A stretch of DNA of 54,404 nt from a bacterium EF100-94H03 bin56. Lineage in GTDB: Bacteria; Pseudomonadota; Alphaproteobacteria; SP197. A model generated the notes under the pieces. It worked only from the letters and a program-made list of their open reading frames with translations, ran no database searches and was not told where the DNA came from. The stretch covers positions 1 to 54,404 of the forward strand of contig MPMV01000029.1 in NCBI GenBank assembly GCA_002238685.1, in the 5' to 3' direction. The first letter of the stretch is position 1, and the number at the start of each line of letters is the position of its first letter. This document shows, piece by piece, positions 31,206 through 40,513 of the stretch. Both the position numbers and the translations under genes were made by a program.

Positions 31206-32735
31206 TCAGGTACGGCTGTTCATCGCCGTATAGGGCTGGCGTGGCGGATGGTCCCATGATCCATACCAGGCCTCGACATGCGGCAAGGCCTCCAGGGCAA
31301 GTGCATGGGACGATGCGGGAAATGGTGTTGCCGCCATGACCTCGTGGAGTTCGCGGATCGCGTCATCGAGATCGAAGCGGGTTGGCAGACGGTCCTTGAG
31401 CACCCATTCACCGGCAACCATCACGTCACGCACATCCGTTGCCCGCACTCTCATGAGCGCCAGTTCCCGTGGCGAGACCTCAGGCGCCACCCAGGGTGTC
31501 GTGGCGGATGCCATGTCGATCAGGACAAGGTCGGCGGCAAAACCCGGGGCAAGGCGTCCGAGCTGATCGGCCTTGCGCATCAGTGTTGCTCCGCCCCGGG
31601 TGGCGCACCGGAGGACATCTCCGGGCGACGGTGCGGACTCGTGGTACGTCGGCGAACGGGCAAGGCGCAGGGCGAGGCGCATTTCTGCGAACATGTCCTC
31701 GTCATCGTTGATCGAGGTCGAATCCATGCCCAGCGCGGTGACGACACCGGCGTCAAGAAAGGCCGTGAGCGGGGCGATGCCGGCACGCAGCCTGAGATTG
31801 CTCGAAGGGTTGTGGGAGACCGCCGTGCCGGTCTCAACCATGATGGCAATCTCTTCTTCTGTCATCCAGACACCATGGGCCAGCGACAATCGTGGGCCGG
31901 TCAGACCAAGGCGATGCAGATGGACCAGCACCGGCGCCCCATGAAACAGCGGGCCCTGGAGTTTTTCATAGTACGATTCAGAAACATGCGTTTGAATGTT
32001 GACATCGAGTCTGGATGCCGCGTCCCCAATGAGTTCAAGGAACGGGTCGCTCACCCATGGCGGACCAGGCGGGCCGAACCAGACGTCGATGCGCTCATGG
32101 GCGTCCCAGGCGCCGATCAGGTCCTCCATGGCACCGATGTAGTCCTCCGCGGTCATCCGGTCGGCTCTCGGCATGTACTCCGAACGCAGCCGCCGGCCGA
32201 GATCGCAAGGCAGATTCGCAAGAAAGCGCTCGTCGCAATCACCCGGGCCGACACCCAGAAAGTTCTGATCACCAATTCCCGGACCAAAGGCACAGCGCAT
32301 GCCCACCGTGTCGTAGGCCTGGAGTGCTTCCCCGCACTCCCTGGTGACTGCCTCGGCAGACCCCGACAGCGAGGCGAGATCAACGACACACGTGACGCCA
32401 CCCTGCAGCTGGCGCGTCGCCGAAAGAAGGATGTCGAGACGTGTTGGCGACCGGCGCATGACCGTCAACGCCTTGAGCCAGCTCTCCAGCAGCATGTCGG
32501 GCGCTCCGTGCTGCACGTGGCTGGCGGCAGGGGCGTGGTGATGGGCGTTGATGAGACCAGGCATGATGGCACACTGCCGATCGCCTGAGACAGCCGCGCC
32601 GGAATGCTCGCGGCACAATCTGTCGGCTGGTCCGATATCGGCGATGCGGCCGTCTTCGACGACGACGGCGCCGTTCTCCAGCACGTCGCCATGAGCGTCC
32701 GGAATGACCCAGCGCCCCAGAACCACTTCCTTCAT
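31206..32735 (-). CDS. Amidohydrolase, cytosine/guanine deaminase-like (8-oxoguanine deaminase/SsnA group)
   Basis: The 509-residue metal-dependent hydrolase has a composite N/C-terminal beta-sandwich (GRIADIGPADRL; GEWVLKDRLPT). Its TIM barrel carries the HxH motif in PGLINAHHHAPAASH, NIQTHVSES (His), LAHGVWMTEEE (His) and ALGMDSTSIND (Asp). The subgroup deaminates purines or related heterocycles to keto products and ammonia. AGGAGG seven bases upstream fixes ATG 32735 over GTG 32741. It is divergent from the amine oxidase gene. With the nucleoside hydrolase nearby, a purine or modified-base salvage role is plausible but inferred. Confidence 0.85.
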   Translation of the reverse strand: MKEVVLGRWVIPDAHGDVLENGAVVVEDGRIADIGPADRLCREHSGAAVSGDRQCAIMPGLINAHHHAPAASHVQHGAPDMLLESWLKALTVMRRSPTRLDILLSATRQLQGGVTCVVDLASLSGSAEAVTRECGEALQAYDTVGMRCAFGPGIGDQNFLGVGPGDCDERFLANLPCDLGRRLRSEYMPRADRMTAEDYIGAMEDLIGAWDAHERIDVWFGPPGPPWVSDPFLELIGDAASRLDVNIQTHVSESYYEKLQGPLFHGAPVLVHLHRLGLTGPRLSLAHGVWMTEEEIAIMVETGTAVSHNPSSNLRLRAGIAPLTAFLDAGVVTALGMDSTSINDDEDMFAEMRLALRLARSPTYHESAPSPGDVLRCATRGGATLMRKADQLGRLAPGFAADLVLIDMASATTPWVAPEVSPRELALMRVRATDVRDVMVAGEWVLKDRLPTRFDLDDAIRELHEVMAATPFPASSHALALEALPHVEAWYGSWDHPPRQPYTAMNSRT

Positions 32736-32839
32736 CGTCACGCCTCCTCTGGAGTTCTGGGCCGGTGATGCAACAGCGCACTTTCATCATGCCGGCTCAA
32801 GGGTGCATGATGAACGGCCAACAGGGAAGTTTGCGAACA

Positions 32840-34090
32840 ATGGCTGATCACTGCGACGTCATCATCATCGGCGCCGGCTCGGCGGGGCTGTCGGCTGCCC
32901 ATGTGGCCATGGAACAGGGCCTGACGTTCACGTTGCTGGAGGCCTCCCACCGGATTGGCGGACGGGCCCTGACCGAGGAGATTGCGCCCGGGCAACCCTT
33001 CGATCTCGGATGCCACTGGATGCACTCGGCGAGCCTCAATCCCTTTGTCGCCATTGCCGAAAAGCACGGTTTTTCCTATCGCCGGGAAAGTGGGTGGGAC
33101 CGCACCATCCATCACCGGGGATCACTGCTCGACGAGTCCGCCCTGACGGAATTCGATGACTATTTTACAGCGAAAGACAAAGCGTTTACTGCGGTTCTTG
33201 ATGCGGATGACAAGGCGGTGAGCGACGTCGTCGACCTCGACAGTCCCTGGGCGGCCTACGACGCCTACTGGTTCTCGCTGGGAACCTCCTGCGACATGGA
33301 CCAGACCGGAGTGCACGACGTCAGCGCCTACCGGGATACCGACGAGGACTGGCCGGTCATCGATGGCTACGGCGCCCTGGTGGCCGCCTGGGCCGCCTCG
33401 ATACCGGTGAACCTCAACTCCGAGGCGACGCAGATCACGCTGACTGGCGATGGCGTCGCCGTCACCACACGCGAGGGAACGGTGCGGGGGCGCACCGTCC
33501 TGGTGACGGTGTCCACCAATGTCCTGGCGTCGGGCCGTATCAGATTCGACCCCAGACTTCCTGCCTGGAAGGAAACCGCGGCGCGGGAACTGCCGCTCGG
33601 GGTTCACAACCGCATCGCCATGCTGCTGAAGGATCTCCCTGCAGGATGCAGTGATGAGGACATGACAGTGCTGCTGCCCAACAGCGAGGTACCGATGGGC
33701 GTGCAACTTGGACCCTACGGCACCTCATGGGCCGTTGGCGTGACCGGGGGACGATTCGGCTCCTGGCTCGAACGTTCAGGCCAGGAGGCGTCTGTCGAGT
33801 GCCTCGCCGAACACCTGAAGGCGGCATGGGGGTCTTCCGTCGCCAGGCACTTCACCGACCGTGTGATCGTGACGGCTTGGCAGGGTGATCCCTGGACCCT
33901 GGGATCCTATTCCGCCGCCACGCCGGGGAATGCGCACCAGCGCCACGAACTCGCCAGGCCAATCGACGACCGCATCTTCTTCGCCGGCGAGGCCACCATT
34001 CCAGAGTTCCACGCCACGTGCCATGGCGCCTGGCTCTCCGGACGGCGGGCGATGCATGAGGTCAGGGCTGCATTGAGGCCCGACGGCTGA
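32840..34090 (+). CDS. Flavin-containing amine oxidase
   Basis: The 416-residue FAD enzyme starts CDVIIIGAGSAGLSAAHVA (dinucleotide fold) with LLEASHRIGGRALTEE, the second FAD contact. The substrate domain includes SLGTSCDMDQTGVHD, and the C-terminal FAD signature is IFFAGEATIPEFHATCHGAWLSG. Members oxidise primary or secondary amines to imines with H2O2 formation. ATG 32840 is chosen because the fold starts five residues later; other Met codons up to 32765 are possible. No signal peptide is seen. It stands opposite the amidohydrolase, sharing an intergenic control region of about 100 bp. Confidence 0.85.
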   Translation: MADHCDVIIIGAGSAGLSAAHVAMEQGLTFTLLEASHRIGGRALTEEIAPGQPFDLGCHWMHSASLNPFVAIAEKHGFSYRRESGWDRTIHHRGSLLDESALTEFDDYFTAKDKAFTAVLDADDKAVSDVVDLDSPWAAYDAYWFSLGTSCDMDQTGVHDVSAYRDTDEDWPVIDGYGALVAAWAASIPVNLNSEATQITLTGDGVAVTTREGTVRGRTVLVTVSTNVLASGRIRFDPRLPAWKETAARELPLGVHNRIAMLLKDLPAGCSDEDMTVLLPNSEVPMGVQLGPYGTSWAVGVTGGRFGSWLERSGQEASVECLAEHLKAAWGSSVARHFTDRVIVTAWQGDPWTLGSYSAATPGNAHQRHELARPIDDRIFFAGEATIPEFHATCHGAWLSGRRAMHEVRAALRPDG

Positions 34091-34267
34091 GTATCGAAGG
34101 AGCCCCTCTCATTGTCAGGGATTCGGAACACCGTGGCGACGGCAAGTCCAGGGAACCGGTCCCCCGGACTCCAGTTCAACATCCAGCAACGGCCCCAAGA
34201 CCCGGGGATGGGAGGCAGGAACATACCGGTAACGCTGATCCACCACGACAGCGTTTCCAAAATCGCT

Positions 34268-35026
34268 TCATGCGGTCTCGCCGCCATCGATGGCCACGAT
34301 TGAACCGGTCGCAAACGTGGCCGCATCGCTGGCAAGGAACAGCACCGGTCCGGCGAGCTCGGCGGTTCTGGCAATGCGCCGTTGCGGACAATCCCGGGCG
34401 ATGATCCGGTAGCCCTCCTCGACATTGCCGGCGATGCGCACGGCGAGGTTCTGCAGCATGTCGGTATCGACCCCTCCGGGGCAGACCGCATTCACCCGGA
34501 TGTCCGGGGCGAGTTCCTTCGCAAGACACTTTGTCATGTTGATGACACCGGCCTTGGAGGGGCCGTAGGCGGTGCTTCGCACCACGCCTGTCATGCCGTT
34601 GACCGACGCAATGTTGACGATGTTGCCCCTGGTGCGGCGCAGGTGCGGGACCGCGGCCTGGGTGGTGAAGAAGGTGCCCTTGAGATTGGTGTCGACGACG
34701 CGGTCCCACAACTCTTCCGTGAAATCCTCGATCGCGGCGCCGCCTCCCCTCCCGGCATTGTTGACGAGCACATCGAGGCCACCGAGGCCTTCGATGGCGG
34801 CCTCCACGACCGCCCTGCACCCCGCCACGGTGGCCACCGATCCCGGGGCGGCGACAACACGATCGGCGGCGTCGAGACTGCCGACGGCGTCTCCGGTGGT
34901 TTCTTCGGAACTGCCGTTGAGCGCCACCCGGGCGCCCGCCTCGACAAAGGCCTCGACGATGGCGCGGCCTATTCCCCTGGTCCCGCCCGTGACAAGCACG
35001 CGCCTGCCTTCATGATCGATCTTCAT
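34268..35026 (-). CDS. Short-chain dehydrogenase/reductase (SDR, FabG-like)
   Basis: The 252-residue NAD(P)-dependent enzyme has the cofactor motif TGGTRGIGRAIVEAF, NNAGRGGGAAIEDF and catalytic Ser in NIASVNGMTG. Tyr and Lys are in AYGPSKAGVINMT, and the C-terminal stretch is ASDAATFATGSIVAIDGGE. It is a classical SDR; the substrate is unknown. ATG 35026 has AGGATCAGG upstream. It lies 57 bp after putA in the same direction, probably at the operon end. The 177-bp gap to the amine oxidase stop holds no gene I can support. Confidence 0.88.
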   Translation of the reverse strand: MKIDHEGRRVLVTGGTRGIGRAIVEAFVEAGARVALNGSSEETTGDAVGSLDAADRVVAAPGSVATVAGCRAVVEAAIEGLGGLDVLVNNAGRGGGAAIEDFTEELWDRVVDTNLKGTFFTTQAAVPHLRRTRGNIVNIASVNGMTGVVRSTAYGPSKAGVINMTKCLAKELAPDIRVNAVCPGGVDTDMLQNLAVRIAGNVEEGYRIIARDCPQRRIARTAELAGPVLFLASDAATFATGSIVAIDGGETA

Positions 35027-35083
35027 GGTCCTGATCCTTTCCAGACACAAGAACACTAACCCGTAACGCAACCGGGGACCCGG

Positions 35084-38000
35084 TCAGGCGTCACCCAGGG
35101 ACATGAGCGTGGCGTTGCCTCCTCCGGCGGTTGTGTTGGTCGACACGACCCGCTCGGTTGCAAACCGGTGAAGGTAGTGGGGGCCGCCGGCCTTCGGACC
35201 GGTGCCCGAAAGACGCTCGCCACCGAAGGGCTGGCTTCCCACCACGGCGCCGATCATGTTGCGGTTCACGTAGATGTTGCCAACAGGCATGCGTCCGGCA
35301 ATCCACTGCGCGCGCGAATCGATGCGGGTGTGAATGCCGAGCGTCAGGCCGAAGCCGGTGGCGATGATGTCATCGAGCACGTCAGGGAGCCTGTCTCCGG
35401 CGAAGCGCACCACGTGAATGATCGGACCGAACACCTCGCGCTCGAGGAGGGCAATGCCGGGAATCTCAACAAGGGCGGGGGCCAGGAACGTGCCGTGCCG
35501 GACGAGGTCCGGTTCAAGGGAGCAGCGAAAGAGAATGCGGCCTGCGGATTCGATTCCGGCAAGATGTGACTCGAGCCCGGCAAGCGCCTCCCTGTCGATC
35601 ACCGGGCCGACGTCGGTGTTGATGAGAGCGGGGTCGCCGACCTTCAGTTCCGCCATGGCCCCCGACAGCATCGTGATCACCCGATCGGCAATCTCCTCTT
35701 GCAGGCAGAGCACACGCAAGGCTGAACAGCGCTGGCCGGCGCTGGTGATGCCTGAGCGGATGACGTCGAGGGTCACTTGTTCGGGCAGCGCCGTCGAATC
35801 GACGATCATGGCATTCTGTCCACCGGTCTCGGCGATCAGCGGCACGATGGCGCCACTCCTTCCGGCAAGGGAGCGGTTGATGAGTCGCGCAGTCGCGGTC
35901 GACCCGGTGAAGGCAACGCCGTCGATGCGGGGATCACTGACGAGGGCGGCTCCGGTGGCGCCGTTGCCGGGAAGCAACGACAGCACGTCTTCGGGGATAC
36001 CGGCCTCATGGAACAGGTGCACTGCGCGGGCGGCCATGAGAGGCGTCTGTTCCGCCGGCTTGGCGACCACCGCATTACCGGCGGCCAGGGCCGCCGCCAC
36101 CTGACCACAAAAGATGGCGAGCGGAAAATTCCAGGGAGAGATGCAGGCAAACACGCCGCGCCCGTGGAGACTGATGCGATTGGATTCGCCGGTGGGACCC
36201 GGAAGTTCGCTCGCGCCGGCGAACTCCGCGCGCGCGCGCATGGCGTAGTACCTCAGGAAGTCGACCGCTTCCCGCACCTCCGCCAGAGCGTCACTGATCG
36301 TCTTTCCGCCCTCCAGCACGGCCGTTGCCATCAACCGGGCACAGTCCCTTTCGAGGAGATCGGCCGCACTCTCGAGACATGAGGCGCGGCTGTCGGCGGA
36401 CGTGACACTCCAGTCCCGGGCCGCCTCGCGGGCCGCAGAGAGTGTTGCAGACAGGTCCCTTTCATCCGCCTCCCTGATGGTGCCGACAATCCGGCGCCGG
36501 TCTGCCGGACTGGTGATCGTGCGTTGTGTGCCGTTGCACGGCCTGTCGACCACCCAGGGCATGTCGGCAACGGCCTGATCCATGTCACGGGCGAACCGGT
36601 GGAGAATCGCCTCCCTGGTGAGATCAAACCCCCGCGCGTTCCTTCTCTCCTCGCCATAGAGGCAAGGCGGTCGCGGGATCGCCGGATGCACCACTGTATC
36701 GGCTTCGCGCAGCACCGTTGCCGGATCCTTCACCAGATCCTCGATGGGAAGACTGTCATCGACGATGCGGTTCACAAACGAGGTGTTGGCGCCATTCTCC
36801 AGCAACCGGCGGACGAGATAGGGCAGGAGATCGTCATGACCACCGACGGGCGAGTAGACGCGGCAGGCCACGCCGTCGCCCTCTCCTGCGACAAGAGGCC
36901 GGTAGACCGCCTGGCCCATGCCATGAAGGCGCTGGAACTCGATATCGCGCCGCCCGCCGGCCAGGACGAGAATGGTGGCGATGGTCTGAGCGTTGTGCGT
37001 GGCGAACTGCGGAAAGAAGAGATCCGGCCGGGCCAGCAGCTTCCTGGCACAGGCAATGTAGGAAAGGTCCGTCGATGCCTTGCGCGTGAAGACGGGGAAG
37101 CTCTCGAGACCGAGTTCCTGGGCCCGCTTGATCTCGCTGTCCCAATAGGCGCCCTTGACCAGGCGCACGGGAAACCTGCGGGAGGTTTCGCTGGCCAGGC
37201 AGGCCAGCCAGTCGATCACCGCCATCGCCCGTTTCTGGTAGGCCTGCACCGCCAGACCCAGACCGTTCCAGCCGGCCAGATCACGGGCCGCCACCGCCAG
37301 CACATCCAGCGAGAGTTCGAGTCGGTCGGCCTCCTCGGCATCAACGGTGAGGTCTATGTCGCGATCGCGGGCCAGGCGGCCAAGTGTGATCAGGCGTGGT
37401 GCAAGTTCACTCAAGACACGGGACCGCTGGGCCATTTCGTAGCGGGGATGGAGTGCCGACAGCTTGACGGAGACGCTGGCGCGGCGGATCTGACCCTGAT
37501 TCCTTTCGGCTTCCCCAACCCGTTCGATGGCATGGCGATAGTGCTCCAGGTGCCGATCGGCATCCGCCATGGTGCAGGCCGCTTCGCCCAGCATGTCGAA
37601 GGAATGTGTGTAGCCGTGCGCCATATCATCGCCCGCGTTGGCCAGGGCCTCATCGATGTCGCGACCCATGACGAACTGCCGACCGACGATGCGCATGGCG
37701 TGCAGAAAGGCTTCCCGAATGACGGGTTCACCAAGTCGGCTGACAAAGCGAGAAACCACGCCCGCTGCATTTCCCGTCCATTCGGGATCCAGGCTGACGA
37801 GGCGTCCGGTGAGCATCAGTCCCCACGTCGAGGCGTTGACGAACAGCGACTCGCTGTCACCGAGATGCCGTCCCCAGTCGGCATCACCGATCTTGTCCTG
37901 GATGAGCATCAGCGCCGTGGATGCATCGGGAATCCGCAACAGGGCCTCGGCGAGGCACATGATGGCGACACCCTCGTGACTGGATAGATCGTATTCGTGC

Positions 38001-38251
38001 ATGAAAGCGTCGATGCCGCCGGCGTGACGCCTGTTGGCCCGCACGTGCGCCACGAGGTCGATGGCGCGTTTCCTGACGGCACGCCCATCGTCGGCATCGA
38101 GACGGGTCTCGGCCATGAGTTCCGCGACACGCCGGGTCTCGTCGGACGTGGCGTCGAGGCGGACTGGAGCCCTTCCCGCCTCCCCCTCTTCGAACACGAA
38201 TGTCATCGCCGCTTTCCCGTCAGACATACGTCCCGGAGCGGCGTCACTCAC
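35084..38251 (-). CDS. putA: Bifunctional proline dehydrogenase / L-glutamate gamma-semialdehyde dehydrogenase
   Basis: The protein (up to 1055 residues) oxidises proline to glutamate in two steps with substrate channelling. The PRODH half has LVKGAYWDSEIKRAQ, FPQFATHNAQT and YSPVGGHDDLLPYLVRRLLE. The ALDH half has CISPWNFPLAIFCGQVAAAL, the catalytic Glu in IAETGGQNAM and the catalytic Cys842 in SAGQRCSAL. The N-terminus is short and has no ribbon-helix-helix domain, so this is not a trifunctional, self-regulating PutA. GTG 38251 overlaps the ArdC-like gene's TGA (GTGA); ATG 38227 and ATG 38206 are alternative starts. Electrons pass via FAD to the quinone pool at the inner membrane. Confidence 0.94.
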   Translation of the reverse strand: MSDAAPGRMSDGKAAMTFVFEEGEAGRAPVRLDATSDETRRVAELMAETRLDADDGRAVRKRAIDLVAHVRANRRHAGGIDAFMHEYDLSSHEGVAIMCLAEALLRIPDASTALMLIQDKIGDADWGRHLGDSESLFVNASTWGLMLTGRLVSLDPEWTGNAAGVVSRFVSRLGEPVIREAFLHAMRIVGRQFVMGRDIDEALANAGDDMAHGYTHSFDMLGEAACTMADADRHLEHYRHAIERVGEAERNQGQIRRASVSVKLSALHPRYEMAQRSRVLSELAPRLITLGRLARDRDIDLTVDAEEADRLELSLDVLAVAARDLAGWNGLGLAVQAYQKRAMAVIDWLACLASETSRRFPVRLVKGAYWDSEIKRAQELGLESFPVFTRKASTDLSYIACARKLLARPDLFFPQFATHNAQTIATILVLAGGRRDIEFQRLHGMGQAVYRPLVAGEGDGVACRVYSPVGGHDDLLPYLVRRLLENGANTSFVNRIVDDSLPIEDLVKDPATVLREADTVVHPAIPRPPCLYGEERRNARGFDLTREAILHRFARDMDQAVADMPWVVDRPCNGTQRTITSPADRRRIVGTIREADERDLSATLSAAREAARDWSVTSADSRASCLESAADLLERDCARLMATAVLEGGKTISDALAEVREAVDFLRYYAMRARAEFAGASELPGPTGESNRISLHGRGVFACISPWNFPLAIFCGQVAAALAAGNAVVAKPAEQTPLMAARAVHLFHEAGIPEDVLSLLPGNGATGAALVSDPRIDGVAFTGSTATARLINRSLAGRSGAIVPLIAETGGQNAMIVDSTALPEQVTLDVIRSGITSAGQRCSALRVLCLQEEIADRVITMLSGAMAELKVGDPALINTDVGPVIDREALAGLESHLAGIESAGRILFRCSLEPDLVRHGTFLAPALVEIPGIALLEREVFGPIIHVVRFAGDRLPDVLDDIIATGFGLTLGIHTRIDSRAQWIAGRMPVGNIYVNRNMIGAVVGSQPFGGERLSGTGPKAGGPHYLHRFATERVVSTNTTAGGGNATLMSLGDA

Positions 38252-39465
38252 GGTTCGCCGCTGGCGACGACAAGATCAGGCAGAACGGCCCGCGCCATCC
38301 GTTCCGTGAGCTCTCCGGTATGCCAGTGAACAATCGCATCGTCACCTTCGAGGGCGACAATCTCGCCGGTGTCGAAGGCACGGTTGCCGTTCTCCTTCTC
38401 GACCCGGGTGCCAACGGCGATGGCCGGAAAGACCGTTCCCATCGCCTCGGACATCCGCAGACTCATGGGCCGGAAGGCCTGGTCCCGGCCGTTCTCCGCG
38501 ACACCGCGGAAAAGGCTTCCCTGGACCCAGGTGGAGACGGGGGGTTCATCCTTGCGTGGCAGCCGCTGTGATTCCTCGGCCGCCCGCCGTCCGGCCTGGT
38601 TGAGCAGCCAGGTGACCGCCTTCGATGCATGACTGGCAGCCCGGAAAATCGCCTTGTTGTCGTCTTCAAGAACCCTCAGCCAAGCGCCGATGTAGTCGGC
38701 GTGGTCTTCCCTGATGGCGGGAGCAATGCCGAGTTCTGCCGAGAGGAAGGCAGATCCGATCTCCGCGACCAGTTCCTCCTTCGCATAAGGCACCTGGTAG
38801 CTGCCTCTGAACGTGCGGTTGAGCCGGCTCGCATGTCGCGTCCAGTGGACCGATTCGTGGGCGAGAGTCGTGTAGTAGGCTTCGCCGTCGTGGAAGAGTT
38901 GGTATGGCGGCATCTGGATGTAGTCGTCCGCCAGAACATAGTAGGCCTCGTCCCCGCCATGACGGATATCGATGCCGAGATCATGGAAGAACCCGTCGAG
39001 GTCCCGGGACCGCCGGTCGCGATTGACCGGGCGGAACTCGGCATAGGTACGATGCCAACGCTGATCGAGGCCATCGATCTGTTCGACGTTGAACACCGTG
39101 AAGGTCTTGTGGAAACCCTGACGGCGCACGTTTTCCTCGCCGGTCTCCGGATCCAGCGTCTTCCTGGTGTACTGATCCGCATAGACGACCGACTGGCCCT
39201 TCTCGCCCTTCTTCACCCGGCCACCGTGGCGTTTCGCCTGGTTGAAGGTCATCCAGGTCGGTTTCATGTAGCCGGCCGTCGCCGCCGCTGCCCAGAGAAC
39301 GAGAACGTTGATTCCGCTGTAGGGCTGTCCGGTATCGCGCAGGGGCAGGCCCGCACCCGCGTACTCGCCCTCAACCCCCGAGTCCCAGGGCCGCATCCAC
39401 GGCCGGATGCCATCACGCAGCTGGGCCATGATTGCCTGGGTGATTTGCGAATGAATGTCTGCCAG
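38248..39465 (-). CDS. ArdC-like antirestriction/zincin metallopeptidase-domain protein
   Basis: The ~405-residue product matches ArdC-family layout. The N-terminal ssDNA-binding ArdC-N domain includes HSQITQAIMAQLRDGIRPW, YSGINVLVLWAAA and PTWMTFNQAKRHGGRVKKGE. The zincin domain has HExxH as LAHESVHWTRHASRLNR, with the downstream Glu in EELVAEIGSAFLSAELG. A further C-terminal segment (RAFDTGEIVALEGDDAIVHW) is extra to the usual family. Plasmid ArdC proteins protect incoming DNA from restriction. No ATG fits: GGGGAGAGG precedes CTG 39465, while GTG 39588 and ATG 39567 lie inside the upstream gene and ATG 39429 would cut the domain. It sits between dgcA (16-bp gap) and putA (4-base overlap), an odd place for a mobile-element gene. 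Confidence 0.82.
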   Translation of the reverse strand: MADIHSQITQAIMAQLRDGIRPWMRPWDSGVEGEYAGAGLPLRDTGQPYSGINVLVLWAAAATAGYMKPTWMTFNQAKRHGGRVKKGEKGQSVVYADQYTRKTLDPETGEENVRRQGFHKTFTVFNVEQIDGLDQRWHRTYAEFRPVNRDRRSRDLDGFFHDLGIDIRHGGDEAYYVLADDYIQMPPYQLFHDGEAYYTTLAHESVHWTRHASRLNRTFRGSYQVPYAKEELVAEIGSAFLSAELGIAPAIREDHADYIGAWLRVLEDDNKAIFRAASHASKAVTWLLNQAGRRAAEESQRLPRKDEPPVSTWVQGSLFRGVAENGRDQAFRPMSLRMSEAMGTVFPAIAVGTRVEKENGNRAFDTGEIVALEGDDAIVHWHTGELTERMARAVLPDLVVASGEP

Positions 39466-39481
39466 GTGTCCTCTCCCCTGA

Positions 39482-40513
39482 TTACAGGGCCGCGGCAGGC
39501 GTCCACTGCCGGGCGAACTCGCCTCCTCCCCACAGGGAGACGTGAGGGGGATGCATGACGCTTCCATCGTAGCGGATCCCGCCTTCACGGTCGACGTGAA
39601 GCATCAAAGGGCCATCAAGGTCGACGATGTCGGCATCGTCGGCAACCAGCATCGCCGGCGCCATGGCCAACGACGTGCTGACCATGCAGCCCACCATGAC
39701 GCGAAGTCCGCGCTCGCGGGCCGCGTGGCTCAGTGCCAGGGCGCCGGTCAGGCCACCTGCCTTGTCGAGCTTGATGTTCACCATGTCGTAGCGGCCTGCC
39801 AGCCGGTCGACATCGGCTGCGGTATGGCAGGACTCGTCAGCGCACAGGACTAGCGGACACCTGCAACCGGCCAGCGCCTCATCCTTGTCCGCAGGCAGGG
39901 GCTGCTCGATCATTTCGACACCAAGGCCTGCGAGATCATCTCCAATGTGGAGGAGCTGGTCCATGGTCCAGGCCTCGTTGGCGTCGATCACGAGACGTGC
40001 CCCGGGTGCGCCGTCGCGGACCGCGCGCATCCTTTCCATGATGCACTCGGCATCGAGCTTGACCTTGAGCAGCGGGCGCGACCTGTTGTCGGCAGCGGCC
40101 CTCATCATGGCTTCGGGCGAGTCGATGCTGATGGTCCAGGCGGTAACGAGAGGGGACGGTTCACGCAGACCTGCGGACTGCCAGACCGTTCGGCCGGCGA
40201 GTCGCGCCTCGAGATCCCACAGGGCGCAGTCAATCGCGTTACGGGCCGCCCCTGCCCCCTGCAGATCGTGCCGGCCGGCACCCTCCTCGACCGCTCCCGC
40301 AAGACGGGCAATGTCCGCCAGCACCGACTCCGTGGTTTCTCCGTAACGTGCATAGGGAACACATTCGCCCCTGCCCCTCATGCCATCCTGCCTGATCTCG
40401 ACGACGATGACGCGGGCCTCGCTCTTCGCGCCGCGCGCAATCCTGAATGGCCGGGCCAGTGGCCAGGTCTCGTGGCGTGCGCTGACGGTTCGGCGTTGGG
40501 CAGGAATCGTCAT
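39482..40513 (-). CDS. dgcA: Dipeptide/N-acetyl-glutamate epimerase of the enolase superfamily (DgcA)
   Basis: The 343-residue enolase-superfamily member has a barrel with catalytic Lys in LLKVKLDAE and metal ligands in VIDANEAWTM (Asp), MIEQPLPAD (Glu) and LCADESCH (Asp). The second catalytic Lys is in NIKLDKAGGLTGA, followed by GCMVSTSLAMAP. This is the MLE-subgroup L-Ala-D/L-Glu epimerase pattern. Genes paired with DUF1611 are named DgcA and interconvert N-acetyl-D- and N-acetyl-L-glutamate. The ATG overlaps the DgcN stop (ATGA). Dipeptide epimerase is the alternative reading. Confidence 0.88.
   Translation of the reverse strand: MTIPAQRRTVSARHETWPLARPFRIARGAKSEARVIVVEIRQDGMRGRGECVPYARYGETTESVLADIARLAGAVEEGAGRHDLQGAGAARNAIDCALWDLEARLAGRTVWQSAGLREPSPLVTAWTISIDSPEAMMRAAADNRSRPLLKVKLDAECIMERMRAVRDGAPGARLVIDANEAWTMDQLLHIGDDLAGLGVEMIEQPLPADKDEALAGCRCPLVLCADESCHTAADVDRLAGRYDMVNIKLDKAGGLTGALALSHAARERGLRVMVGCMVSTSLAMAPAMLVADDADIVDLDGPLMLHVDREGGIRYDGSVMHPPHVSLWGGGEFARQWTPAAAL

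Noticed and set aside
34112..34303. 63-codon plus-strand frame between the amine oxidase and SDR genes
   Set aside because: It overlaps the SDR 3' end, has no motif and no ribosome-binding site.
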